A DNA stretch of 46,304 bases. It comes from Vicinamibacterales bacterium (GTDB lineage: Bacteria; Acidobacteriota; Vicinamibacteria; Vicinamibacterales; 2-12-FULL-66-21). Below are positions 28,868-36,505 of the stretch, one piece after another (positions within the stretch are counted from its first letter, which is position 1; each line of letters opens with the position of its first letter). The stretch covers positions 1 to 46,304 of the forward strand of contig DASSPH010000037.1 of the NCBI GenBank assembly GCA_035699745.1, written 5' to 3'. Below the pieces are notes generated by a model. It was not told the DNA's origin. It searched no databases and saw only the letters and a list, made by a program, of their open reading frames with translations. Position numbers and translations under genes: made by a program.

Positions 28868-30393
28868 CCCCGCCGATACAGCGCCACGCCGCCGCCTTCC
28901 GCGACGCGGTGATAACCGCGAAGAAAGGCGGCGTCGTGTCTGGCCTGCCAGTCGAGTGCGTCCCCCCCTTCGGCGCGTTCTTCGATCGCGATCCATTCGG
29001 CGACCGGTGCGGGATGGGCGACGGCGAACTTCCAGATCTCGCCGTTGCCCTCGTGCAGGAAATCACGGATGCCGAAGCCGGCCGCTGACAGGTCGTGCAT
29101 GTAGTGGGCGAGCGATCCCATGCTCATGAGAATCGGCTGGCCGTCCCAGTGCGCGGTCAGGTACCTCGTCACCGCGCGCCGGCCGGCGAGGTTCGGCGCC
29201 TCGCGCTGCGCTTCCACGACGACCGGTGCCTGTGGATCGAACGGCGGGACCTGCCACAGCGACAGCGCGACGGCGACGAGGCCGGCCGCCGGCTGGATCC
29301 GCCGCGGCAGCAGCGCGACGCCCGCGCCGACGAGCGCGGCGCAGGCCGCGACCAGCGGAACCGCGTAGCGGATCCGCTCGGGATGCCCCTGAGCGTAGGC
29401 GTAGAGCGGAAGCGCAGCAGACGCGCCCAGCGCCACCAGGACGATCAACGAAGCCTCCCGGCCGCTCCGGCCTCTTGGCCGGAGACCGAAGGAGACCGCC
29501 ACGATCGCGGCGGCGGATACCACCGCCAGCCACGGCACCGCCGGCCCCGCGAGTCGCACGAGGCCTTCCCAGATCTGCGTCCACGCCAGCCAGGGATCGC
29601 CGAGCGCCGGGTTCTCCGGGACGTAGAAACCGCCGGAGACGAAGAACGCGCCGACGGTGACTTTGCTGTTGACGAGAAACGCCGCCAGCGCCCAGATCGG
29701 CCACAGCGCCAGCCCCCGCACCGCGCGAAACGCGGCGCCGAGCGAGAATCCCCGCCGCAGCAGCACGACGAACGCCAGCCCGATCGCCGCCGCGACGATG
29801 GGAAACGCTTCGTACCGCGTCATCACCGCCGCAACGCACGCCCAGCCTGCCGCGCGCGTAGATCCAGGCGCGCCAGTCCCGCCGAAGCCCGTCTCTGATG
29901 CCGCGGGCGACGGCGGGCCGCCAAGCGACACGCACCACTCGGCGATCAGTGAGACCGCCAGAAAGGTGGTGCCGAACAACAAGGGCTCCGTCATCGGCGT
30001 GCTCTGCAGGTACAGCACGTTCGGATTGATCATCAGCAGCGCCGCCGCGACCGCGCCGCCGATCCACGATCCGGTCGCGCCGCCGATCAGGCGCGCGATC
30101 GCCCACGCCGCGAGCGCCGTCGACGCGACGGAGATCGCGATCCCCGAGTAGCCGGTGCGGTACAGCCAATCGGATTGAACCGGGATCGCGTTGAGCAGGT
30201 GCGGAAGCGGCAGCCACACCGCGCCGACCTGCTGCCATCCCGGCGTGAGACTGTCGAAGACGCGGCGGGCGACGACGAGATGCGCCCGCGCGTCGTAGTG
30301 CGCGAGGGCGAGGCCGAGCTGTGTGTAGTGGACGGCGGCAGCGGTCCCGAACACAGCCGCGATCGCCGCGATCGCCAGAGGAGCGCGGTGCAA
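28861..30393 (-). CDS. GT39-like (ArnT/PMT/RgtA-D type) membrane glycosyltransferase
   Basis: The 510-residue polytopic protein has a GT-C layout. After the first helix comes the acidic loop ALAHYDARAHLVVARRV with the family Asp, then helices including LYLQSTPMTEPLLFGTTFLA, about ten or more in all, and a soluble C-terminal part. It would transfer a sugar from a polyprenyl-phosphate donor in the periplasm; the nearby GtrB-like enzyme could make such a donor. The likely start is TTG 30393, 9 bases after TAGACT on the minus strand (30403-30408). Its stop codon lies in the repeat region. Confidence 0.75.
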   Translation of the reverse strand: MHRAPLAIAAIAAVFGTAAAVHYTQLGLALAHYDARAHLVVARRVFDSLTPGWQQVGAVWLPLPHLLNAIPVQSDWLYRTGYSGIAISVASTALAAWAIARLIGGATGSWIGGAVAAALLMINPNVLYLQSTPMTEPLLFGTTFLAVSLIAEWCVSLGGPPSPAASETGFGGTGAPGSTRAAGWACVAAVMTRYEAFPIVAAAIGLAFVVLLRRGFSLGAAFRAVRGLALWPIWALAAFLVNSKVTVGAFFVSGGFYVPENPALGDPWLAWTQIWEGLVRLAGPAVPWLAVVSAAAIVAVSFGLRPRGRSGREASLIVLVALGASAALPLYAYAQGHPERIRYAVPLVAACAALVGAGVALLPRRIQPAAGLVAVALSLWQVPPFDPQAPVVVEAQREAPNLAGRRAVTRYLTAHWDGQPILMSMGSLAHYMHDLSAAGFGIRDFLHEGNGEIWKFAVAHPAPVAEWIAIEERAEGGDALDWQARHDAAFLRGYHRVAEGGGVALYRRGR

Positions 30394-30401
30394 ACGTCAC
30401 A

Positions 30402-30412
30402 TAGTCTACACT
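30402..30412. promoter_or_regulatory. Divergent overlapping -10 elements (GT39-like / DedA-like genes)
   Basis: ATAGTCTACACT carries TAGACT on the minus strand (30408-30403) and TACACT on the plus strand (30407-30412). Each ends 9 bases from its start codon, TTG 30393 and ATG 30422. Confidence 0.5.
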
Positions 30413-30421
30413 TCAGAACGG

Positions 30422-31021
30422 ATGAAGAGTTTTCTCGCCTGGATTCAGGCCTTCGCGCTGTCATGGGGCGGACCGGGACTGCTGCTGATCGGATTCCTCG
30501 ACTCGTCGTTCCTGTCGCTTCCGGAAGTCAACGACCTCCTCGTCGTCTACATGGTGACGCAGCACAAGCACCTGCTGCTGTACTACGCCTTCATGGCGAC
30601 GGTCGGCTCGGTGCTCGGCTGCCTCGCGCTCTATCTGGTCGCGCGCAAGGGAGGCGAAGCGTTCCTCCGCAGACGCTTCAAGGCCACCCACATCGATCGC
30701 GGGCTCCGGCTCTATCAGAAGTACGGCCTCCTCGTCGTCATCGTCCCGGCGCTGCTGCCGCCCCCCGCGCCGTTCAAGATCTTCGTGCTGCTCGCCGGCG
30801 TCGCCGCCGTCCCGGTGTGGCAGTTCGTGACGGCGGTGTTCATCGCGCGATTCACCCGCTACTTCGGCGAAGGGCTGCTCGCGGTGTGGTACGGGGACAA
30901 GGCATCGGCGTTCATCAAGGAGAACACCGCCGCCGCCGGCCTCATCCTCGCCGGCCTCGCGCTCGCCATCGGCCTCGCCTGGACCCTCTGGAAGCGGAGA
31001 CGGCGAATCCCTCATCCCTGA
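30422..31021 (+). CDS. DedA/VTT-domain membrane protein
   Basis: The 199-residue inner-membrane protein shows the DedA (SNARE-associated, VTT) domain. It has a re-entrant region GFLDSSFLSLPEVNDLLVVYM, a helix with SVLGCLALYLVARKGG, and the VVIVPALLPPPAPFKIFVLLAGV segment with its conserved proline and glycine residues. DedA proteins act in undecaprenyl-phosphate or phospholipid flipping and membrane homeostasis. The final residues (IPHP) and the stop codon are encoded by the heptamer repeat that follows. Confidence 0.85.
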   Translation: MKSFLAWIQAFALSWGGPGLLLIGFLDSSFLSLPEVNDLLVVYMVTQHKHLLLYYAFMATVGSVLGCLALYLVARKGGEAFLRRRFKATHIDRGLRLYQKYGLLVVIVPALLPPPAPFKIFVLLAGVAAVPVWQFVTAVFIARFTRYFGEGLLAVWYGDKASAFIKENTAAAGLILAGLALAIGLAWTLWKRRRRIPHP

Positions 31022-31078
31022 TCGCTCATCCCGAATCCCGAATCCCGAATCCCGAGTCCCGAATCCCGAATCCCGCCT
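31002..31078. repeat. Short tandem repeat array, 7-bp unit CCCGAAT
   Basis: Eleven heptamers in strict register (GGCGAAT, CCCTCAT, CCCTGAT, CGCTCAT, then CCCGAAT repeats with one CCCGAGT and a final CCCGCCT) run from 31002. The first three overlap the end of the DedA-like gene and supply its TGA stop (31019-31021). The next gene's -10 begins 24 bases later. Confidence 0.88.
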
Positions 31079-31101
31079 CTCGCGAGGATTCGAAGATGCC
31101 G

Positions 31102-31107
31102 TATAAT
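31102..31107 (+). promoter_or_regulatory. Consensus -10 element of GtrB-like gene
   Basis: A perfect TATAAT lies 17 bases before ATG 31125, leaving a short leader of about 10 bases. No clear -35 is seen. Confidence 0.55.
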
Positions 31108-31124
31108 CAGTTACTTAGCAGCAA

Positions 31125-32111
31125 ATGACGCCCGAGATTTCCGTCGTGGTCCCGATGCGGAACGAGTCGCCCAACGTCGAGCGGCTCTACCGTGAGGTGA
31201 CGGCGAGCCTGACCGGGTTCGGCCGGCCCTACGAAATCGTCGCGGTGGACGACGGCAGCCGCGACGAGACGTTCGAGCGGCTGGCGCGGCTGCAGGCGGC
31301 CGATCCGCGGCTGCGCGTGATCCGGTTCCGGCGCAACTTCGGGCAGACGGCGGCGTTCGCCGCCGGATTCCACCACGCGCGCGGCCGCTACATCGTCACC
31401 ATGGACGGGGACAACCAGAACGATCCCGCCGACATCCCCGGCATGATCCAGACGGCCGAGCAGCGCGATCTCGACATCGTCTGCGGCTGGCGCAAGGACC
31501 GCAAGGACGCGTTCATCAACCGCCGCCTGCCGTCGATGATCGCCAACGCGATCATCTCGCGCGCGACCGGCGTCAGGCTGCACGACTACGGCTGCTCGCT
31601 GAAGGTCTTCCGCTCCGAAGTCGTGAAGTCGATGAAGCTGTACGGCGAGATGCACCGCTTCCTGCCGGCGATCGCCGCCGAGTTCGGCGTCGAGATCGGC
31701 GAGCAGGTGGTCAATCACCGGGCCCGCGAGCACGGCAAGTCGAATTACGGCATCACCCGCACCTTCCGCGTCATCCTCGACCTGATGACGGTGAAGTTCC
31801 TGAGCAGCTACAAGACGCGGCCGCTGCAGATGTTCGGCGGCGTCGGGCTGTCGATGGGGCTGGTGGGATTCGTGATGTTCGCCTACGTCACCTATCAGCG
31901 CTTCTTCGGGTTCCAGTCGGCGAACCGGCCGCTGTTCTGGGTCGGATTGTTCATGGCGCTCGGCGGCGTGATTCTGATCATGAACGGGCTGCTGGCCGAG
32001 CTGATCGCGCGGACGTATCACGAGTCCCAGGACAAGCCGACGTACGTGATCCGCGAGATTCGCGAGTCGAGCACCGTGCCGTTCGCGGGCAGCGCCGGAG
32101 GGCTCCGGTGA
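31125..32111 (+). CDS. GT2 polyprenyl-phosphate glycosyltransferase (GtrB/ArnC/DPM1-like)
   Basis: The 328-residue enzyme has a GT-A domain (ISVVVPMRNESPNVERL, IVAVDDGSRDET, VTMDGDNQNDP with the metal-binding DGD, YGCSLKVFRSEV) and two C-terminal membrane helices (FGGVGLSMGLVGFVMFAYV and FWVGLFMALGGVILIMNGLL). It would make polyprenyl-phosphate-sugar on the cytoplasmic face, a donor for GT39-type enzymes such as the one just upstream on the other strand. The stop overlaps the next start in GTGA. Confidence 0.93.
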   Translation: MTPEISVVVPMRNESPNVERLYREVTASLTGFGRPYEIVAVDDGSRDETFERLARLQAADPRLRVIRFRRNFGQTAAFAAGFHHARGRYIVTMDGDNQNDPADIPGMIQTAEQRDLDIVCGWRKDRKDAFINRRLPSMIANAIISRATGVRLHDYGCSLKVFRSEVVKSMKLYGEMHRFLPAIAAEFGVEIGEQVVNHRAREHGKSNYGITRTFRVILDLMTVKFLSSYKTRPLQMFGGVGLSMGLVGFVMFAYVTYQRFFGFQSANRPLFWVGLFMALGGVILIMNGLLAELIARTYHESQDKPTYVIREIRESSTVPFAGSAGGLR

Positions 32112-32980
32112 CCCGATCGACGCGCCGCGTGTCGCAGCGGGCGGTGCTCGCGCTCCTGTTGGCCGCGGGATGCGGAGGACCCGGAACGGGACCGACGCCG
32201 CCGCCTCCGCCGCCGCCCCCGCCGGCGAATGCCGCGCCGCAGATCCGATCGCTGACGACGTCGGCGCCGCGCGCGGAAGTGGACGTGCCGATCACGCTCA
32301 CCGCCGTGGTCGAGGACGCCGAAACACCGGTCGCGAACCTGACCTACACCTGGAGCGCCGATACGGGCACGTTCTCAGGCTCCGGGGCGAGCGTGACGTG
32401 GGTCGCGGGGCAGGACGCCGCGACGCCGGCCGACGTCGTGCTGACGCTGACGGTGACCGAGCGTTACACGAGCGGGACGTCCCAGGCGGAGAACAAGGCC
32501 TCGGGCACGACGACCGTCCGCCTGAACAACTCGCCGAAGGAACTGCGGGAGCTGTCGCTGCGATTCCTCGGCGACTTCGCCAATTCGCGCATCTCGCCCG
32601 AGCAGTGCGTCTCGGAGTTCTCCGACACCTGCAGCGGCAAGAAGGCGGAGCTCGAGGACATCCAGGACAACCGGCACGATTTCGAGATCATCGGGTCGAC
32701 GCTGCGCCACACCAGCCTCTCGATCGCGCCTTCCCGGACGACTGCCACGGTTCACACGTTCTGCGCATTCACCTCGCGCGTGATCACCGACTCGCCCCGC
32801 GAGGAAAGCTGCCTGAATGGAAAGTGTCCGAAGGGCAGCGTCGGCTCCGTGCAGGGAGATTGCTGGACCACCAACGTCTACGAGAAGGGGCGCTGGTGGA
32901 TCTGCGAGAGCCATTTCAGCTCTGTCGGGACGCTCACCGACTTCGGCCGCGCGTTCTTCGGGATCCGCGCTCCGCGGTAG
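32108..32980 (+). CDS. Lipoprotein with PKD-like domain and Cys-rich C-terminus
   Basis: The 290-residue lipoprotein has a lipobox LLLAAGC (Cys23) and a run of nine prolines. A PKD/Ig-like domain (about 45-145, ITLTAVVEDAETPVANLTYTW and SGASVTWVAG) precedes a C-terminal part with six or more cysteines (EQCVSEFSDTCSGKK, ESCLNGKCPKG, GDCWTTN, WWICESHF), probably disulfide bonded. No family is recognised for the C-terminal half. It is coupled to the GtrB-like gene and followed 5 bases later by a secreted glycosidase-like gene, so an envelope-glycan role is possible. Confidence 0.7.
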   Translation: MTRSTRRVSQRAVLALLLAAGCGGPGTGPTPPPPPPPPPANAAPQIRSLTTSAPRAEVDVPITLTAVVEDAETPVANLTYTWSADTGTFSGSGASVTWVAGQDAATPADVVLTLTVTERYTSGTSQAENKASGTTTVRLNNSPKELRELSLRFLGDFANSRISPEQCVSEFSDTCSGKKAELEDIQDNRHDFEIIGSTLRHTSLSIAPSRTTATVHTFCAFTSRVITDSPREESCLNGKCPKGSVGSVQGDCWTTNVYEKGRWWICESHFSSVGTLTDFGRAFFGIRAPR

Positions 32981-32985
32981 CCGCC

Positions 32986-33900
32986 GTGCGATTCGCGGCG
33001 CTCGTCCTGTTGGTGATGGTGTCGGGGATCTCCGGCCTGAAGGCCGGAGCGGCCTACAGTTCGCAGTCCACGGTTGGCCATCTCAGGGTCTCAGGCACCC
33101 GCTTCATCAGCCCTGACGGCTCGACGTTCCGCTGGCGCGGCATCTCGGCGTTCCGGCTGCTGGAGTTCGTCGCGCATGGCCGCGAGAACGAAGCGGACGC
33201 GTACCTGAAATGGGCGGCGTCGAAGCGGCTGACCGTCGTCCGCGTGTTCGCGATGGCGGACGGCATCTTCCAGCTCACGCCGGCGGACGGCGCCCGCGCG
33301 CTGCCGCGGCTGCTCGAGATGGCGCGGAAGCACGGCATGTACGTCGAGGTCGTCGCCTTTACCGGCACGAGCGTCATCACCGTCGATCGCGCGGCGTTCG
33401 TGAAGGCCATCGCCGCCATCTGCGCGCAGCACTCGAACGCGCTGCTCGAGCTCGCGAACGAGCCGGGGCATCCGACCCAGGCGAAGGAGATGCACAATCC
33501 TGCCCATCTGCAGTCGTTGCTGCCTCACGTTCCCAAAGGCGTGCCGGTCGCGCTCGGATCGGTCGAGTATCACGATGGATTTGCCGCCGGCACGTACGTG
33601 ACGTGGCACAGTCCGCGCGGCAGCGACTGGGTGAAACAGGTCGAAGAGGGGGCCGCGCTGATGAAGAAGTTCGGCAAGCCGCTGATCAACGACGAGCCGA
33701 TCGGCGCCGCGGACGCGCCGCAGCCGGGACGGCGGGACAGCGATCCGGCGCGATTCCGCGCCGCCGCCGCGGCCATGCGCCGCGCCGGCGTGGGCGCGAC
33801 CTTCCACTACGACGGCGGCATCCAGACGCGGCTGCCCACAAAAGGGGAGATGGCGTGTCTCGACGCCTGGCTCGCCGGCCTCGGCACCGGTAACCGGTAA
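32986..33900 (+). CDS. Secreted glycoside hydrolase-like protein (clan GH-A, GH5-like)
   Basis: The 304-residue protein has a signal peptide (VLLVMVSGISGLKAGA) and a TIM-barrel pattern. FRWRGISAFRLLEF and VVRVFAMADGIFQL form the early strands. The acid/base Glu159 is in LLELANEPGHP, and the likely nucleophile Glu237 is in LINDEPIGAAD, spaced as in GH5-like enzymes. It probably hydrolyses a beta-glycoside, but substrate is unknown and sequence divergence is high. The GTG start follows the previous stop by 5 bases. The last codons and TAA stop fall in the TAACCGG array. Confidence 0.75.
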   Translation: MRFAALVLLVMVSGISGLKAGAAYSSQSTVGHLRVSGTRFISPDGSTFRWRGISAFRLLEFVAHGRENEADAYLKWAASKRLTVVRVFAMADGIFQLTPADGARALPRLLEMARKHGMYVEVVAFTGTSVITVDRAAFVKAIAAICAQHSNALLELANEPGHPTQAKEMHNPAHLQSLLPHVPKGVPVALGSVEYHDGFAAGTYVTWHSPRGSDWVKQVEEGAALMKKFGKPLINDEPIGAADAPQPGRRDSDPARFRAAAAAMRRAGVGATFHYDGGIQTRLPTKGEMACLDAWLAGLGTGNR

Positions 33901-33940
33901 CCGGTAGCCGGTAACCGGTAACCGGTAACCGGTTACCGGT
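33886..33940. repeat. Short tandem repeat array, 7-bp unit TAACCGG
   Basis: About seven TAACCGG heptamers (one TAGCCGG) end in a palindromic GGTAACCGGTTACC. Both convergent genes end inside it: TAA at 33898-33900 for the glycosidase-like gene and TAA (complement of 33933-33935) for the SGNH lipoprotein. Confidence 0.9.
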
Positions 33941-34934
33941 CCAGCGGCGTCTGTTTCACGGTGTTCTGAATGGCCGCGAAGAACGCCTCCGCGACGACCT
34001 GACTTCCGCCCGGCCGCAGATGCAGTCCGTCGGCTTCGATGTAATCCGCTTCGTGGCCGAGGAACAGCGGGTACACGTCCACCAGCGTCGCGGCGTTGCC
34101 CGCGACGATCTGCCGGATGCGCACGTTGGTCTCGACGATCGCGTCGTTCGAGATGCGCCGATCCTTCGATCCGGGACCGACCGGGCCGGGCGGTGTCAGC
34201 GTGCTGACGAACACGTAGCTGACGCGCCACTCTCTCGACTTGCGGATCACTTCGCGGACGCCGTCGCCGATCGCGTTGATGGCGGCGCCGCAGTCGGTCG
34301 TATTCACCGGACCGCGGCCGCATTCGTTCAGCAGGTTGTTGTAGCCGCTGAGAAGAAGTACCGCGTCCGGGCGATCGGCCGCGAGCTCGCCCGGGAGTTC
34401 CTCGGCCGTGCGCTCGATGGGCCAGCCGCTGATGCCGCGATTGATGACGCGCAGGTTCTGACCGGGATAGGCCGCGTCGAGCGCCTCCTGCAGCTTCGTC
34501 GGATAGGCGTTGGGAATGTCGAGGATCCTGATGCGCCCGTTCTCCCCCTCGGTCAGGCTGTCTCCCGCCGCGAGGAACTTCGCGGCGCCCAACGCGAACC
34601 CGGTCAGCGTCACGGTGAACGAGCACGTCGCGGCGCGCGCCTGCGCATCCGTGGCGGAGCACGCCACCGCCGTTGCCCCCAGGCGGAAGTCGGATCCCGA
34701 ACCGGGGCTGCAGTTGACCGTGACCGGCGCCGCGCCGCCGGAGACGGTCGGCGCGGGGTAGGTGACCGCCTGCACCGCGCCGCGCACCTCGCGGACGGTG
34801 AGATCCGCGGGACAGGCGATGGCCGGCGCGGACGGCTGCGGTGTCGGGTCGACCGGTCCGTTCCCCTTGCCGCCGCAGGCAAGACTGAACGTCAGTGCGG
34901 TCGCAGCCAGATAGCGAAGTCTCGGGAGCCCCAC
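33933..34934 (-). CDS. SGNH/GDSL hydrolase lipoprotein with HYR domain (copy 1)
   Basis: The 333-residue product is a lipoprotein (ALTFSLACGG). A HYR-type Ig domain (about 40-115, IACPADLTVREV...ATCSFTVTL) precedes an SGNH esterase domain. The catalytic blocks are AAGDSLTEGENG (Ser), INRGISG (Gly), LLSGYNNLL (Asn) and ADGLHLRPGG (Asp and His). It would deacylate or de-esterify an extracellular carbohydrate or lipid. GTG 34934 is used. Thirteen bases separate it from a paralogue just upstream. Confidence 0.88.
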   Translation of the reverse strand: MGLPRLRYLAATALTFSLACGGKGNGPVDPTPQPSAPAIACPADLTVREVRGAVQAVTYPAPTVSGGAAPVTVNCSPGSGSDFRLGATAVACSATDAQARAATCSFTVTLTGFALGAAKFLAAGDSLTEGENGRIRILDIPNAYPTKLQEALDAAYPGQNLRVINRGISGWPIERTAEELPGELAADRPDAVLLLSGYNNLLNECGRGPVNTTDCGAAINAIGDGVREVIRKSREWRVSYVFVSTLTPPGPVGPGSKDRRISNDAIVETNVRIRQIVAGNAATLVDVYPLFLGHEADYIEADGLHLRPGGSQVVAEAFFAAIQNTVKQTPLDR

Positions 34935-34947
34935 GCGACCACGGATC

Positions 34948-35955
34948 CTACCTCAGCTGTGGTGTTTGTGGGATGGTCGCCTTGATTGCCTGGAAGAAGG
35001 CCTCGGCCACGACCTGGTAGCCGGCGGCATTCAGGTGCAGTCCATCGGGCGAAACGAGCTCGGCTTCGCGTCCCTGAAACAGCGGGTACGTCTCGACGAG
35101 CGTCGCGCGTTCCGTGGCGACGTGCTGCCGGATGCGGCGATTGACCTCGAGAATCGCCTCGCGATCGATCCGCTTCGATCCGGTGGGTCCCGGCGGCACG
35201 AGCGTGCTCGCGAAGATGTACTTCACCCCGGCCGGCGATTCCTTGATCCGGCGGATGGCGTCGCGCGTGCCGTAGACGGCCGTGAAGTCGATCGCCGCGC
35301 TGCACGCGGCCGTGCCGAAAAGTCCGGGCGCGCACGGCGTCGTCAGATTGTTGTAGCCGACCATCAGCAGGACGGCATCGGGGCGCTCTGCGTTGACGAT
35401 GCCGGGGATCCGGTCTTCCAGTTCCTCGGCCTTCAATCCACTGACGCCGCGATTGACGACGACGATGTCCTGCCCTGGATAGGCGGTGGCGAGCAATCCG
35501 GAGAGCTTTGCCGGGTACGAGTTCGGCACGTCCACGATCGACGGCAGGCCGTTCTCCCCCGCGGTGAGGGAATCGCCGACGGTCACGAACTTCTTCACCG
35601 TCAGCGTGAACCCTTTCACGTTGACGCGGAACGAGCACGTCGCTTCGCGCGCCTGGGCATCGCGGGCCGCGCACGCGACGGTCGTCTCGCCGAGCGCGAA
35701 CTGCGATCCGGACGCCGGCGCGCAGGTCACGTTCACCGGCGCCGCGCCTGCGGTGGTCGTCGGCGCCGGATAGGTGACCTCGATCGCCGGGACGGGCACT
35801 TCGGCGACGGTGATGTCCGCCGGACAGGCGATCTGCGGCGGATCGATCACCGGCGTCGGACCCGGCCCCTTCGCGCCGCCGCAGCCCCCCGCGGCGGCCG
35901 CGACAGCGATCGCCGCGGCGATGATTTTTGTGTTGAAATAGCGCGCCAGACGCAT
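34948..35955 (-). CDS. SGNH/GDSL hydrolase lipoprotein with HYR domain (copy 2)
   Basis: The 335-residue paralogue has the same order: signal with a lipobox-like AAAAGGCGG, HYR domain (IACPADITVAEV...ATCSFRVNVK), then SGNH blocks VGDSLTAGENG, VNRGVSG, MVGYNNLT and PDGLHLNAAG. The two proteins share stretches such as RPDAVLL and QVVAEAFF, indicating tandem duplication. ATG 35955 is chosen because it begins the signal peptide; a longer open frame overlaps the divergent AT-hook gene. Confidence 0.88.
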   Translation of the reverse strand: MRLARYFNTKIIAAAIAVAAAAGGCGGAKGPGPTPVIDPPQIACPADITVAEVPVPAIEVTYPAPTTTAGAAPVNVTCAPASGSQFALGETTVACAARDAQAREATCSFRVNVKGFTLTVKKFVTVGDSLTAGENGLPSIVDVPNSYPAKLSGLLATAYPGQDIVVVNRGVSGLKAEELEDRIPGIVNAERPDAVLLMVGYNNLTTPCAPGLFGTAACSAAIDFTAVYGTRDAIRRIKESPAGVKYIFASTLVPPGPTGSKRIDREAILEVNRRIRQHVATERATLVETYPLFQGREAELVSPDGLHLNAAGYQVVAEAFFQAIKATIPQTPQLR

Positions 35956-35977
35956 TATTCTCGTAGAAATTCCCGCT

Positions 35978-36505
35978 GTGCTCAGAAAAACCGCGGAGGT
36001 TCCGCTCGCGCCGCGCCGCGGGCGGCCTCGAAAGTTTACCGCACCGGCGAGGCCGGTCACCTTTACGCTGCCCGAGCGCGTCCTCGACGCGCTCGGCACG
36101 CTCGATCCGGACCTCGGCCGCGCCATCGTCCGGCTCGCCCAGCCGCTGCTGGCCGAAGGGCGTCATCCCCCGGCAGAGCTCGCGACCTTCGGCCGCCATT
36201 CCGTCATCGTCGTCAATCCCAGTCCGACGCTCGAGAAGCGCACCGGCGTGGAACTGATCCACCTGCCGGACGGCCGCGCGCTCATCTCGTTCGACCGATC
36301 GAAGACGATTCCGGGTCTCGAGCTGCTGATTGCCGATGCGCTCGAAGATCCGGCGCTGCCGAAGGAAGACCGCGACGTCTTCGAGGCGGTCGCGGGCATC
36401 CTCAAATCGGCGCGGCGCTCCGACAACGTCGAGCTGCTGCAGCGCCACGTCATCGTGCTCGAAACGCGCCGCCGCGCGGCGCCCCTACGGAGGTCCAGCA
36501 AGTGA
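35978..36505 (+). CDS. AT-hook protein with ribbon-helix-helix-like region, hypothetical
   Basis: The 175-residue protein starts with a basic AT-hook core (PRRGRPRKF), which binds the minor groove of AT-rich DNA. PVTFTLPERVLDALGTLDPD and GRAIVRLAQ follow, resembling the strand-helix-helix of CopG-type regulators. The rest (HSVIVVNPSPTL, HLPDGRALISFDRS) is unknown. It is likely a DNA-binding regulator, possibly of the divergent SGNH genes or the coupled lipoprotein gene. The GTG start is 16 bases after TATTCT. Its stop overlaps the next gene in GTGA. Confidence 0.65.
   Translation: MLRKTAEVPLAPRRGRPRKFTAPARPVTFTLPERVLDALGTLDPDLGRAIVRLAQPLLAEGRHPPAELATFGRHSVIVVNPSPTLEKRTGVELIHLPDGRALISFDRSKTIPGLELLIADALEDPALPKEDRDVFEAVAGILKSARRSDNVELLQRHVIVLETRRRAAPLRRSSK

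Noticed and set aside
33886-33940. TAACCGG array as telomere-like sequence or origin iterons
   Set aside because: It is short, internal between two genes, and there is no replication initiator gene nearby.
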